DNA from: Rhizobium sp. Q54 | Lineage (GTDB): Bacteria > Bacteroidota > Bacteroidia > Flavobacteriales > Flavobacteriaceae | Assembly (NCBI GenBank): GCA_943328505.2 | Contig: CALQAH020000007.1 | Span: 1 to 63,926, forward strand | Direction of reading: 5' to 3' | Length of the DNA: 63,926 nt | Shown here: in pieces, positions 1-8,277 of the stretch | How the letters are laid out: each line of letters opens with the position of its first letter | Numbering within the stretch: position 1 is the first letter of the stretch | Notes under the pieces: generated by a model | Databases searched by the model: none | Seen by the model: only the letters and a program-made list of their open reading frames with translations | Told to the model about the DNA's origin: nothing | Made by a program: the position numbers and the translations under genes

Positions 1-103
1 GCTAACAGCCGTTCCTATGTAAAGCACCATAAAGTTATTCACAACTTTGAGTAAGGGTTATATGTTGTTTTTTTTCGAGTATTATATTCAGCAACAAGGC
101 TTG

Positions 104-172
104 TTGGTAAAGTTGGTAACTAACTTTTGTCCGCTGAAAGCAAGGACTTAAAAGTTAGGCAAACTTTATCAA
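104..172. repeat. Long imperfect hairpin inside the IS non-coding end
   Basis: Three paired blocks enclose an 11-nt loop. TAAAGTT (108-114) pairs with AACTTTA (162-168), CTAACTTTT (120-128) with AAAAGTTAG (150-158), and GTCC (129-132) with GGAC (144-147). The right arm contains GTTAGGC (154-160), which fits the GTTRRRY core of integron attC sites. A 14-bp direct repeat, TTAGGCAAACTTTA, occurs at 155-168 and again at 1546-1559, just past the other IS end. It may be a structured tail of the bridge RNA or a remnant of an older target site. Confidence 0.55.
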
Positions 173-233
173 TAATGCCACGAAAGTTTTTCTCTTTTAT
201 TTCATATTTTCTTTTTTAAATTCTTAAAGCTCA

Positions 234-380
234 CGCTCCTATATGTGGTTCTGGTTTTTAGAACTAGACCACCAGCATCTGTATGATTGTTAAGAATAAA
301 TAAGATAGCTACCTGCTTCGCGATGTGGCTCTCGCCTTGAAGGACAAGACCACCACGGCTGTTTTGTAGTCTATCTCTCT
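234..380 (-). ncRNA. Candidate IS110/IS1111 bridge RNA
   Basis: Read on the transposase strand, two similar stem-loops follow the stop codon. Both use the stem GTGG(Y)TCT/AGACCAC (325-353 and 245-272). In the first, an outer stem (304-312 with 366-375) and the inner stem enclose a symmetric 12/12 internal loop. Loop strands match the element borders. ACGGCTGTT (355-363) is the exact reverse complement of 4-12, AGCATCT (274-280) is the reverse complement of 1523-1529 at the other IS end, and CGCTCCTAT (234-242) matches CGTTCCTAT (10-18) at 8 of 9. Guide loops matching donor and target are the hallmark of bridge RNAs. Confidence 0.65.
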
Positions 381-405
381 TGTATGGTTGAGCTTGTTAA
401 GAAAG

Positions 406-1506
406 TTATACTTTGTTTTCTAATACTAGATTTCTATTAATTTGATATGGTGTTTCGGTTTTGATGACTGATAATATTCTTCTTGCCATTTTATGAGCTA
501 CTTTAACGATTATACTCTTTACGTTTTTGCCCTGATGTTTTCTATAATATTGTTGCATTTCGGCATCTTTTCTGATGGCAATCCAAGCCGCTTCAACTAA
601 ATAGCTTCTAAGCTGACTACGACTTCGAGGTGTGATGCCCAAACATTTCTCACTATCACCACTGTTGTAAATTCCGGGTACTAAACCAATGTAGGAACTA
701 AATTGTCCTTCATTGTTAAAGCGGCGCAAGTCACCACATTCGGCTATGATAACACTGGCTAAGTAACCACCAATACCTGGAATGGATTTTAACAGGTAAT
801 AATCTTTCTTTACATTCTTTCTGCAATGTCGGCGCATTTGATTGGCGATTTCTAAATATTCGGATTTGATGAATTTGTACATTCTAATTTTGCCTTGCAA
901 AGCCAAATTGCCACAAGTGTTGCTAAACTTGAGTTCTTCTAACCAAGTAATAAAATCAATACTCCAATTAGAATTATCAAACTGATCGGGAACTTTGACG
1001 CCGTGAAAAAGCAGCATACTCTTGATGTGCGATTTGGTTTGGCGCAGTTTCTTTGTGATTTGAGTTCGGTGGCGAGCTAAAGTTGTAAACTGTTCGTGCT
1101 GCTCTGTGGGAATGTAAATCCCTTTGAGAACTCCCGCTTTTAATTGGTTGGATAAGTTCTTAGAATCTAAAGCATCTGTTTTTTGATACCGTTCTTTGTC
1201 GCCAGTCTTAACGTCAGATGGATTGACAACCAAAACTGTCCATCCTAAATTTAGAAAATAACGAGCAACCGAAAATCCGCAGCATCCAGCTTCGTATACT
1301 AAATGAACTTCATACTCAGGGAAGGTTTTCTCAACATATTGATACAAATCTTCTGCGGTGGAAGGCATACAATATGTTTTGTGGAAAAATAAATCAGTTT
1401 GGATGGAAACGGTCCAACTTTTTTTGTGAATATCTAACCCAATGAATATCTTTGGATTAGTTAAGGCATCATGTAATTGCATAATCTTTGTTTTTAGGAA
1501 ACTCAA
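406..1506 (-). CDS. IS110 family (IS1111 group) transposase
   Basis: This 366-aa protein has the two-domain build of IS110 recombinases. The N-terminal RuvC-like DEDD domain opens with GLDIHKKSW, has an acidic VYEAG segment near residue 90 and KTDALD near residue 133. The C-terminal Transposase_20 domain has the helix-hairpin-helix SIPGIGGYLA, the FSSYIGLVPG segment and the conserved serine region RSQLRSYLVEAAW. The length is normal and the frame intact, so it is probably active. The start lies just inside the right IS end, so transcription may depend on a promoter formed at the circle junction, as known for the family. The bridge RNA candidate follows its stop. Confidence 0.93.
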   Translation of the reverse strand: MSFLKTKIMQLHDALTNPKIFIGLDIHKKSWTVSIQTDLFFHKTYCMPSTAEDLYQYVEKTFPEYEVHLVYEAGCCGFSVARYFLNLGWTVLVVNPSDVKTGDKERYQKTDALDSKNLSNQLKAGVLKGIYIPTEQHEQFTTLARHRTQITKKLRQTKSHIKSMLLFHGVKVPDQFDNSNWSIDFITWLEELKFSNTCGNLALQGKIRMYKFIKSEYLEIANQMRRHCRKNVKKDYYLLKSIPGIGGYLASVIIAECGDLRRFNNEGQFSSYIGLVPGIYNSGDSEKCLGITPRSRSQLRSYLVEAAWIAIRKDAEMQQYYRKHQGKNVKSIIVKVAHKMARRILSVIKTETPYQINRNLVLENKV

Positions 1507-1550
1507 ATTTATGCTTTTACATAGATGCTACAAGAGATTTGGGTTTTAGG

Positions 1551-1566
1551 CAAACTTTAAAGTTTG
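1551..1566. terminator. Perfect palindrome downstream of the DUF2130 gene
   Basis: CAAACTTTAAAGTTTG is a perfect 16-bp palindrome 11 bases beyond the stop of the DUF2130 gene, between it and the IS end. It lacks a clear T-run, so it may be a weak terminator or a remnant of the IS target site. Confidence 0.35.
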
Positions 1567-1577
1567 TATTAAAAAAT

Positions 1578-2807
1578 CTATAACTCATCAAACTTCGCTT
1601 TCATAGTCGGATTTCCATTAGTTAATTTTTTAATGGTTAAGTCATCGGTTTTTTCATTTGCAAGGCGAAGATTGTTTTCAGACGATAATAAGGCTGCTTT
1701 AGTTTTTTCTAATTCTCTTATTGTCTTGTCAATTCCATCTATAGCATCGTTTAATTTTCGACTTGCCAAATCATAATTCCGTGCAAAGCCTTCTTTGAAC
1801 TTATTCATTTTTTCCTCAAAATTGGTAATGTCAACATCTTGACTCTTAACAAAAGCAAGTTCCGCTTTATATTGCATTGAATTTAATGCGGCATTTCTTA
1901 ATAGTGTTATAATTTGAATAAAAAACTGTGGTCGTACTACAAACATTTTAGGATGTCTATGTGAAACATCTACAATACCTGTATTATATAACTCACTATC
2001 CGACTCAAGCATTGAAACCAAAATTGCATATTCGCATTTCTTTTCAGTTCGGTCTTTATCTAATTCTTTTAAAAAATCTTCGTTTCTTTTTTTAGTGGCA
2101 GTAGCATCTGATTCGTTTTTCATTTCAAACATAATCGAAATAATTTCATTGCCATGCTCATCATTTTCACGATAGATATAATCGCCTTTACTTCCCGATC
2201 TGGCATCGTTATCTTTCTCAAAATATGCTTTTTGAAAAGCTATTGGGCGTAATTTATTAAACTCTAATTCACAATGTTGTTCAAGAGATTCCCCAACCAT
2301 TTTAGTAGAAAGCTTTGCCTTCATATCTTTAATACGAGCAATTTCTCCATCTTTATAGATAACAATGTCTTTTACAGCTTGAAGTTCAATTGAAAATTGC
2401 TGTTTTAAAGAACTTTCCAAATTTTGTTTTTCTAATTCTTTCTTCTTAACATCATTGACTAAAGCATCACGTTCTTTCTCAATTTTTTGCACAGCTTCTG
2501 TTACGGAGAGTTTTTTCTCAAGTTCAGCACTATCCAATTTGGCTTTAATTTGTGCAATCTCTGCTTCTTTAGTGGCCAGCGTTTCAGATAGTTCTTTGTC
2601 TTTTTTTGCTAAATCATCTTTCAAGGTATTTTTAAGATTGGCTTCCGCTAATTTTACCGCACTTTCCTTTTCTTTTTCAGCTAGAGTAAGACGCTTTTCC
2701 AGTTCTTCTTCAAACTGATGGTCTCTTACTTGTTTTACTATATCGGCAAAGCCAGCTTCGTCTACTTTAAAAGTGGTGTTACATTTGGGACAGATGATTT
2801 CGTTCAT
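1578..2807 (-). CDS. DUF2130 domain-containing protein
   Basis: This 409-aa cytoplasmic protein has an N-terminal zinc-ribbon-like start (CPKCNTTF), a long charged coiled coil (about residues 30-150, rich in K and E), and a C-terminal DUF2130 domain. The DUF2130 domain starts around [16 protein letters not shown] and contains GDYIYRE, FEMKNE and the VRPQFF segment. The D...ExK pattern in the domain is compatible with a nuclease-like fold, but no function is established for the family. A second C-terminal coiled coil follows. Homologues are common in Bacteroidetes and often sit in accessory regions. It appears complete and monocistronic. Confidence 0.85.
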   Translation of the reverse strand: MNEIICPKCNTTFKVDEAGFADIVKQVRDHQFEEELEKRLTLAEKEKESAVKLAEANLKNTLKDDLAKKDKELSETLATKEAEIAQIKAKLDSAELEKKLSVTEAVQKIEKERDALVNDVKKKELEKQNLESSLKQQFSIELQAVKDIVIYKDGEIARIKDMKAKLSTKMVGESLEQHCELEFNKLRPIAFQKAYFEKDNDARSGSKGDYIYRENDEHGNEIISIMFEMKNESDATATKKRNEDFLKELDKDRTEKKCEYAILVSMLESDSELYNTGIVDVSHRHPKMFVVRPQFFIQIITLLRNAALNSMQYKAELAFVKSQDVDITNFEEKMNKFKEGFARNYDLASRKLNDAIDGIDKTIRELEKTKAALLSSENNLRLANEKTDDLTIKKLTNGNPTMKAKFDEL

Positions 2808-2868
2808 ATATTCTTAATTTGTTTTGGTTGTAATTTATGTTTGATTATAACGGCTTGATTCTAGATGT

Positions 2869-3021
2869 TTACTTAAAAAATATTTTTAGAATACTTGCTC
2901 CTATTTTTCTTTGAATCCCACCTTTTGTGGTTGGCACTCCGGTAGTTCTTGCGAATTTTTGTTTTGCTTGAGCTATCCCCAACAATCTACTTAATGAAAA
3001 TGAAAACCCATATTTTCCCAT
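2869..3021 (-). CDS. Small conserved-type basic protein (50 aa)
   Basis: ATG at 3021 opens a 50-codon frame ending in TAA at 2869. The product is basic, begins MGKYGFSFSLSRLLG and contains the run ARTTGVPTTKGG. Its composition is that of a real protein, and it resembles small flavobacterial proteins I recognise only by their opening pattern (GFSFS, AKQK, TTGxPTTKGG). It lies between the DUF2130 gene and a secreted protein gene, on the same strand. It has no predicted membrane segment or domain. I do not know its function. Confidence 0.5.
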   Translation of the reverse strand: MGKYGFSFSLSRLLGIAQAKQKFARTTGVPTTKGGIQRKIGASILKIFFK

Positions 3022-3192
3022 ATTTTTTTATTTTATTATCGTGTCTTGAAATAACGAATAAGAATTAATAAAAATTAAAAGTACATTATTAAAAAGTAGT
3101 AAGCAAAAGTTATACTTAATTCCCAATCTTTTGAATCTTTATATATTTTTCAACTTTAATTATACCTGACGAGGTTACAAATTCTTTTAATT

Positions 3193-3221
3193 AAAAAAGA
3201 GCAACGGTGATAGTTGCTCTT
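3193..3221 (-). terminator. Rho-independent terminator
   Basis: On the minus strand a perfect 9-bp stem, AAGAGCAAC/GTTGCTCTT, with a 7-nt loop is followed by a T-run. It lies 26 bases after the stop of the 265-aa secreted protein gene. Confidence 0.85.
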
Positions 3222-3246
3222 AAATTTCCCCTATTTTTTTGAGATA

Positions 3247-4044
3247 TTATTCTAAAGTTATTTTAACTTTCTTAACATCAAAACTCATCTCCCTGTCACT
3301 TATATAAACATCAGCAGACTGAATTAGATCATCTTCGGTAATTTTATTATTATTAAAATCTATAATTTTTGATTTAGGGGCAATAAAGAAAACATAGTCT
3401 TCTTTGAGGGCAAGTACGGATTTATCTGAAAAATCTTTACTTCCAAAAACAACTCCCAAACCTATGTAGTCAAACTCTTTGTTCAGAATAGGTCTCAAAG
3501 ATTTTAATGATGGAATGATACGTGTGGTAATAATTTTAGATGCCCTTTGTCTTGATGTTAATCTTAATGTATTGTAAATATCGGTTGAAGCAATTCCCTT
3601 TATTAAAAACAACTTTGAAGTATTATTGTAATTAGATATTTTTATTGGCAACTCGGCACTTTTTACTCCTAAAAACGTACAATAATCATCCCCAAGAAAC
3701 TTGATATTAGTTAATAATGTATCAATCTCTTTTTTGTATTTTTTTATGTAAAACCTATCGCATTCGTTGGATTTAGGAGCAACAAAAAAACTATCAATAA
3801 ATATTTTTACATCCTCAGATTTTATAGGCAAATACTTTTCGGTTTTGTATTTTATACCCAATGACCATAATGTTTTATCAGACATAACGGCAATCTTTAA
3901 TACCCTATCAAAATCATTAATTTCCGGGAGGATTTCCACTTTTGTTTTTTGAACAGGTTTTACAGTTGGTTTAGCTACGGCTTTTTTTTGAGCAACCATT
4001 GAGTTACTAAAAACAATAGCCATTATTAAAATAATTCTTTTCAT
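3247..4044 (-). CDS. Secreted hypothetical protein, 265 aa
   Basis: The N-terminus MKRIILIMAIVFSNSMVAQ is a classical signal peptide with the VAQ cleavage context frequent in Flavobacteriaceae, followed by a Lys/Pro-rich linker (residues 20-35). The remainder is a soluble alpha/beta-looking domain with two cysteines. No family was recognised. It is followed by a clear terminator and preceded by the gene for a second exported protein on the same strand, 65 bases upstream, so the two may be co-transcribed. It is probably periplasmic or surface-located. Confidence 0.7.
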   Translation of the reverse strand: MKRIILIMAIVFSNSMVAQKKAVAKPTVKPVQKTKVEILPEINDFDRVLKIAVMSDKTLWSLGIKYKTEKYLPIKSEDVKIFIDSFFVAPKSNECDRFYIKKYKKEIDTLLTNIKFLGDDYCTFLGVKSAELPIKISNYNNTSKLFLIKGIASTDIYNTLRLTSRQRASKIITTRIIPSLKSLRPILNKEFDYIGLGVVFGSKDFSDKSVLALKEDYVFFIAPKSKIIDFNNNKITEDDLIQSADVYISDREMSFDVKKVKITLE

Positions 4045-4109
4045 AATTTGTATAATTTAATTTTGCCTACTCTTTAAAGTTTTCAGCTACCCTTATTAAT
4101 ATAATTCAA

Positions 4110-4649
4110 CTAAAAAACATAGGTAAGTCCAAATGAACCTCCGTTGAAAGTGTCATAACCACCATCAATATAAATGTTTTTAATAATCTCAACACCAATA
4201 TTCGCTCCTATTAAAACACTACCCCCTGTTTCAAAAATTTTGTAGTAATACCCGTTTTCTCCAAAAATTCGGTCAGGGTCATAATAGTTATAATAGGTAG
4301 ATTGAGAACCGTAACCAAGTTTTCCAATCAACTTTACTTTCTTAAACTTATAACCTCCAATACCATAAACGGAAAGTGTTTTTTTATCTACATCTTTACT
4401 TTCAAGCAATTGGTCCGAGAAACTTGAAGTAAAAGCACTGTCCGTGTAATCTTCACCCACACCGTAAGATTTTAATCCAAAAGAAACTCCTCCGCCAACA
4501 ATGTATTTATTTCCATAAATAAAATCAATACCTAATGTATTTTCTGTATTGTAATTTAGTCCTATTCCATATTTTCTAGAATCTTGAGCAGAAATAGTAG
4601 AACTTACAAACATTAAAAACCCACCAAATAACAAAACTAATTTTTTCAT
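4110..4649 (-). CDS. Outer-membrane beta-barrel-like protein, 179 aa
   Basis: A signal peptide (MKKLVLLFGGFLMFVSSTISAQ) precedes alternating short amphipathic strands rich in Gly and Tyr: GIGLNYNT, YIVGGGVSFGLKSYG, VYGIGGYKFKKVKLIGKLGYG, SVLIGANIGVEI. It ends SFGLTYVF with a C-terminal Phe. Strand periodicity and the terminal aromatic residue are typical of small 8-stranded outer-membrane barrels. It probably forms an operon with the secreted protein downstream. Function unknown. Confidence 0.7.
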   Translation of the reverse strand: MKKLVLLFGGFLMFVSSTISAQDSRKYGIGLNYNTENTLGIDFIYGNKYIVGGGVSFGLKSYGVGEDYTDSAFTSSFSDQLLESKDVDKKTLSVYGIGGYKFKKVKLIGKLGYGSQSTYYNYYDPDRIFGENGYYYKIFETGGSVLIGANIGVEIIKNIYIDGGYDTFNGGSFGLTYVF

Positions 4650-4694
4650 TTTTTCATTTTTTAAATTAATAATGCGTCAAATGAAGTTAAAGAC

Positions 4695-4746
4695 TTTGAC
4701 AACTTGGGACAACTGCTTGCTAATGTGATATATATTGACCTAATTT
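4695..4746 (+). promoter_or_regulatory. WYL gene promoter/operator block (copy 1)
   Basis: This block reads TTTGACAA, GGGACAA, CTTGC and TTGACCTAATTT, ending 20 bases before the WYL start. The same words in the same spacing recur at 6020-6071 (offset between first and last words is 40 nt in both). Such GGGACAA-containing blocks are consistent with an autoregulated WYL promoter. Confidence 0.6.
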
Positions 4747-4765
4747 GTCGTAAAATTTTTATAGT

Positions 4766-5686
4766 ATGCTTAATCAACATAAAATACTTAGAGTGCTTCA
4801 GCTCATTTCATTGCTTCAAAAAGAACCAGCCAAATCCATAAGGTTTATGTCAGGTTTTATAGAAAGTACAGAACGCACCGTATACAGATACTTGGACTTG
4901 ATTAAAGAATTGGGGTTTGATTTGCAGCGCGACTCTTTTAACAGGTATTTTATTGTGAGTGATTCCGAAAATTTGGAAACAGAATTTACAAGTGAAGAAG
5001 CTCATTTTCTAAAGGAATTAGTATTAACAGCCGGAAAAAATAACAAACTCAAAGATGCCCTTTTGAAAAAAATATATTTAAAATCTGAAATTACAATTCA
5101 GGGGAATCATTTGTTAAATGCGCATTTGGGTAAAGTAGTTTCGGACTTGAGCAAAGCCATTACCGAAAAAAAACAAGTGCTGCTAAAGAAATATCAATCC
5201 GCTAATTCTAATACGATAAGTGATCGATTGGTCGAGCCAATTAGTTTTACAGATAACTACAGTTCGCTTTGTGCCTACGAAGTTGAGACAGGCGAAAACA
5301 AGTATTTTAATATGGAACGCATGGCATTAGTTGAAGTCTTGCAAAAACAATATCAACACGAAGACCAACACCAATTTGACAAGCCAGACGCTTTTGGATT
5401 TACAAACTCGAACGGATTACCTTTTGATATTCATATTAAACTCAATTTAAGAGCTTTTGTGCTCCTAAAACAAGAATACCCATTGGTTGTTCCTTTTGTA
5501 AAGCAAGAAGCTAAAACCAGTCATTACATACTAAAAATGACTATCAATAACCCGAAACCTGTGATTCGTTTTGTATTGGGAATACTTGATGAGGTTGAAG
5601 TGATTGGTTCTGTTGCCTTTAAAGACTATTTGAAAAATTTTGTAATTAACACTTTAGAAAATAACAAAAATGATTTTGACAATTAA
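4766..5686 (+). CDS. WYL domain transcriptional regulator (YafY-like)
   Basis: This 306-aa protein has an N-terminal winged helix-turn-helix (residues 1-60: KILRVLQLISLLQK...STERTVYRYLDLIKELGF), a middle helical linker and a WYL-type domain (about 130-210, with YSSLCAYEVETGENKYFNMERM). It ends in a C-terminal region (VIRFVLGILDEVEVIGS) like other WYL proteins. WYL regulators bind DNA as dimers and often control defence or stress genes. Its promoter block is duplicated upstream of the restriction-modification module, so it may regulate both. ATG at 4766 is the natural start after the promoter block. Confidence 0.88.
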   Translation: MLNQHKILRVLQLISLLQKEPAKSIRFMSGFIESTERTVYRYLDLIKELGFDLQRDSFNRYFIVSDSENLETEFTSEEAHFLKELVLTAGKNNKLKDALLKKIYLKSEITIQGNHLLNAHLGKVVSDLSKAITEKKQVLLKKYQSANSNTISDRLVEPISFTDNYSSLCAYEVETGENKYFNMERMALVEVLQKQYQHEDQHQFDKPDAFGFTNSNGLPFDIHIKLNLRAFVLLKQEYPLVVPFVKQEAKTSHYILKMTINNPKPVIRFVLGILDEVEVIGSVAFKDYLKNFVINTLENNKNDFDN

Positions 5687-5907
5687 ACCAGCAGCAGTAA
5701 CAAAGGAAATGCAATTATAACTAACAAAGTAAGCATACAACCACTTTTAGAAGTGGTTGTATTACATACTTTATTGTAGATAAATTTTTGGGTATTGGTT
5801 ATCCAGCCATAGCCGCGTGGTGCTTTGAGCCTCAAATCATTTTGGACTATCCTTTTTACTGATGTTCGAGCAGCAATACTTTTCGTGATGGAAGGTATGC
5901 TGAATCC
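5683..5907 (-). pseudogene. Small conserved-type ORF lacking an ATG
   Basis: A 74-codon minus-strand frame converges with and overlaps the WYL stop by 4 bases. It reads GFSIPSITKSIAARTSVKRI, continues with KAPRGYGWITN and ends in a hydrophobic tail (LVIIAFPLLLLV). The sequence looks like a genuine small protein with a basic N-terminal half and one C-terminal membrane helix. A TAA lies immediately before the first codon and no ATG, GTG or TTG is available, so the start appears lost. A perfect inverted repeat (TACAACCACTT/AAGTGGTTGTA, 5736-5761) lies inside it and could serve as the terminator of the WYL gene. Confidence 0.4.
5736..5761 (+). terminator. Inverted repeat after the WYL gene
   Basis: A perfect 11-bp stem, TACAACCACTT/AAGTGGTTGTA, with a TTAG loop lies 50 bases past the WYL stop. 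It lacks a strong T-run, so termination is plausible but not certain. Confidence 0.45.
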
Positions 5908-6019
5908 TTATTTATTGAGTTATGATTTTAGAATAAAACTAGTTTGTCTGTTTTAATTTTTACAAAAATTATCTTCGTAGGTATTATTGTAAATATTTTT
6001 TAATAAGTTATTAAACTAT

Positions 6020-6071
6020 TTTGACAAATAGGGACAAAATCTTGCGCTTCTTGTTAAATTTGACCTAATTT
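6020..6071 (+). promoter_or_regulatory. WYL-type promoter/operator block (copy 2)
   Basis: This is a second copy of the block at 4695-4746, colinear without gaps: TTTGACAA, GGGACAA, CTTGC and TTGACCTAATTT. No WYL gene follows. A 37-codon frame (ATG 6097 to TAG 6210) of doubtful reality and then the methyltransferase gene (6288) come next. The stretch 5908-6287 is otherwise AT-rich with no recognisable gene. Confidence 0.55.
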
Positions 6072-6287
6072 ACTTAAAAAGCAAACTCTTAAAAAAATGA
6101 ATTATATTATTTGTCATCTTTTTTTTTTAGATTTACATCATAAAATTTATTGGATATTAAAAAATAAACTATTATTAAAATTGGAGACGGCAAATTTAAT
6201 TTCTCTATAGATTATCCTTAAAAGTTTTCCTAGTTTTTAGAGTTTAAAATTAAATTAAAAAATAATAATTTTAGAATAAATAAATAT

Positions 6288-7472
6288 ATGAATTGTATAG
6301 ACTTGTTTTGTGGTTGTGGTGGTATGACCCTTGGTTTTAAATGGTCTGGTTTTAACTCAATAATAGCATCTGATATTGATGAAAATTGTGGTAAAACAAT
6401 TGAGAAAAATTTTCCTGAAACAAAATTTATTTTGGGTAACATATCCGAAGTAGATAAAAGAGATTTTGATGAAATAATTAAAAATAAAGAAATAGATGTT
6501 ATAACAGGTGGTCCACCTTGCCAAGGCTTTAGTTTGGCAAATAAGAATAGAAATAAAGTTGAAGACGATCCTAGAAATAAATTATTTTACGACTATGTTA
6601 AGTTTATAAAATGGTATAGTCCAAAAGCGTTTGTAATGGAAAATGTAAAAGGATTATTATCAATGGAAAAAGGAAAGGTTATTCAAACAATTCTTGAAGA
6701 ATTTGAAAATGCTGGAATTGGTTATAATGTAGACTATAAAGTATTAATAGCTTCTGATTATGGAGTGCCTCAAAAAAGAGAACGGGTTATTTTAATTGGA
6801 TTTAGAAAAGATTTAAATTTATTTCCAGAATTTCCAAAAGAAGACAAAAACATTCAAATATCTGTAGATGAAGCTATTTTAGACTTACCAAAAATTCATG
6901 CAGGGCAAGGTAAAGAAAATGCAGATTACTTATCTCAACCAATGAATAATTACCAAAAATTAATGAGGAAAAACTCTAAAAAAGTATTTAATCATGTTGC
7001 TATGAGACATACTCAAAGGTTGATAGATAGATTTGAAGCAATAAAGCCAGGTAAAAATCTTATTGATGTTTGGGAAACACATGGTGCTGTTAAAAGAGGA
7101 AATCCTAATGAAAAGTCTGAAATAAAATTTAGCCAAAACAATTTAAGATTAGTTGGTAATAAACCTGCACCAACAGTTGCAGCTTCTTTTCAAAGTAATT
7201 TCATACATCCTTATCTTAATAGAAATTTTACAGCACGTGAAGGGGCAAGATTTCAATCTTTTCCTGACGATTTTATTTTTGAAGGAATGAGAACTAAAAT
7301 GAGTTGGGAAAAAGGATTAAGCCAATATCAACAAATTGGTAATGCTGTTCCTCCTTTAATGGCAAAAGCAGTCGCAGATAAAATAAAAGATATATTAACA
7401 AATGGTAATTCAACAGAATTTTTAAAAAAATCAAATAATAAGAAATGTAAACAATCAGTTCTTGAATTGTAA
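6288..7472 (+). CDS. DNA (cytosine-5-)-methyltransferase
   Basis: This 394-aa enzyme shows all the core m5C methyltransferase motifs. Motif I is DLFCGCGGMTLGF (residues 5-17). Motif IV is GGPPCQGFS with catalytic Cys78, and motif VI is MENVKG with Glu118. Motif VIII is QKRERVILIG, and IX/X are present near the end (QIGNAVPPLMAKAV). The target recognition domain lies between VIII and IX. It transfers methyl from SAM to C5 of cytosine in its site. It converges with a four-gene restriction operon and is separated from it by a long shared terminator, the classical arrangement of a type II system. It is the only methyltransferase in the window. Confidence 0.95.
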   Translation: MNCIDLFCGCGGMTLGFKWSGFNSIIASDIDENCGKTIEKNFPETKFILGNISEVDKRDFDEIIKNKEIDVITGGPPCQGFSLANKNRNKVEDDPRNKLFYDYVKFIKWYSPKAFVMENVKGLLSMEKGKVIQTILEEFENAGIGYNVDYKVLIASDYGVPQKRERVILIGFRKDLNLFPEFPKEDKNIQISVDEAILDLPKIHAGQGKENADYLSQPMNNYQKLMRKNSKKVFNHVAMRHTQRLIDRFEAIKPGKNLIDVWETHGAVKRGNPNEKSEIKFSQNNLRLVGNKPAPTVAASFQSNFIHPYLNRNFTAREGARFQSFPDDFIFEGMRTKMSWEKGLSQYQQIGNAVPPLMAKAVADKIKDILTNGNSTEFLKKSNNKKCKQSVLEL

Positions 7473-7478
7473 TAAAAA

Positions 7479-7542
7479 AAAGAGTTATTTAAAGAATTGT
7501 TTAAGGTAGATAAATCTACTATAATTCTTTAAATAACTCTTT
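7479..7542. terminator. Bidirectional terminator between methyltransferase and endonuclease genes
   Basis: A perfect 20-bp inverted repeat has arms 7479-7498 and 7523-7542, beginning AAAGAGTTATTTAAAG. It has an inner GTAGAT/ATCTAC stem and A/T runs on both sides, and serves both converging transcripts. Confidence 0.85.
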
Positions 7543-7561
7543 AATTAAATATTATAAAATT

Positions 7562-8272
7562 CTATAAATATTTAATCAAAACTTTTTTAAATTTATCAAT
7601 AGCAAGTCTTAAATTTTTTTCTTCTAACTCCTTGAAAAAGGCTTCTTTATGTATAGGTCTTTCTACATGTCTGTTTCCTTCTAAAAGGGTAATTATTTCT
7701 AGATTAAGGTCATCAAATTGTGACAAAATAGTATGAGTAGGTTTACTACCATATGTTATTTGTTTACTTAATTCCGAGTAATCTCCTCCCATAAAATTTT
7801 CTAACTGAAGTAAAAAGCAATTTATATTCGGCCATAGTTTTTTCATAAAAGTAAAATCAACAAGAATTCTTTTTAACATTGCGTTTTCGGTGTATGCTTT
7901 ACATTCAACACCAATTACTAATTCACAATCTACACTACAATGAACATCTGTTTTAATCACGAAATTAAAATCTTCAATGTTTGCTAAAATATGTTCTTTA
8001 ACATCTTGACTTTCTATTTTATTTATATATTTAGTTTCAATTTTTAATTTTCTAGTTTCTTTTAAAAAAGAAATTCTTTCACTTTTACCACCCAATTCTT
8101 CCCATGCAATTATTAATAGTAATTTAGTAATATCTTCAACAAAGGTACCTTTTGCTGCTCTTATAACACCACCATATGCTCTGTTAATGTCATCAATCGC
8201 CTTTTGCTCAATTCCTTTTATAACAGAATTATAAAGTGCGATTATATCTAGTATTTTTTTATTTTCTGCCAT
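7562..8272 (-). CDS. Bpu10I-like restriction endonuclease subunit (236 aa)
   Basis: The core KTDVHCSVDCELVIGVECK then AYTENAMLKR (about residues 107-135) parallels the neighbour's SIECKTWLDKTMLEG and carries a PD-(D/E)XK active-site pattern (acidic residues at 109 or 115, E123-C-K125). Both resemble the Bpu10I/BbvCI family, whose enzymes are heterodimers with one strand-cleaving site per subunit. The gene follows the 278-aa subunit by 5 bases, so the two are co-translated. The family assignment is from motif resemblance, not from a search. Confidence 0.7.
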   Translation of the reverse strand: MAENKKILDIIALYNSVIKGIEQKAIDDINRAYGGVIRAAKGTFVEDITKLLLIIAWEELGGKSERISFLKETRKLKIETKYINKIESQDVKEHILANIEDFNFVIKTDVHCSVDCELVIGVECKAYTENAMLKRILVDFTFMKKLWPNINCFLLQLENFMGGDYSELSKQITYGSKPTHTILSQFDDLNLEIITLLEGNRHVERPIHKEAFFKELEEKNLRLAIDKFKKVLIKYL

Positions 8273-8277
8273 TTAAA

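Larger units (their letters stand above)
12..1530 (-). mobile_element. IS1111-type insertion sequence (IS110 family)
   Basis: One DEDD-type transposase gene (406-1506, minus) is flanked by subterminal inverted repeats: CTATGTAAAGCA at 15-26 and TGCTTTTACATAG at 1512-1524, identical apart from one extra T. Subterminal rather than terminal repeats, and a non-coding stretch of about 390 nt downstream of the transposase, are features of the IS1111 subgroup, which moves through a circular intermediate guided by a bridge RNA. The ends are estimated from the repeats and from guide-like matches (see the ncRNA entry). They may be wrong by some ten bases, and no long target duplication is expected for this family. 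Confidence 0.8.

Noticed and set aside
6097..6210. A 37-codon ORF between the second WYL-type promoter block and the methyltransferase
   Set aside because: Its composition is dominated by Leu, Ile, Lys and Phe from AT-rich DNA and it has no recognisable pattern. It was not listed as a gene.
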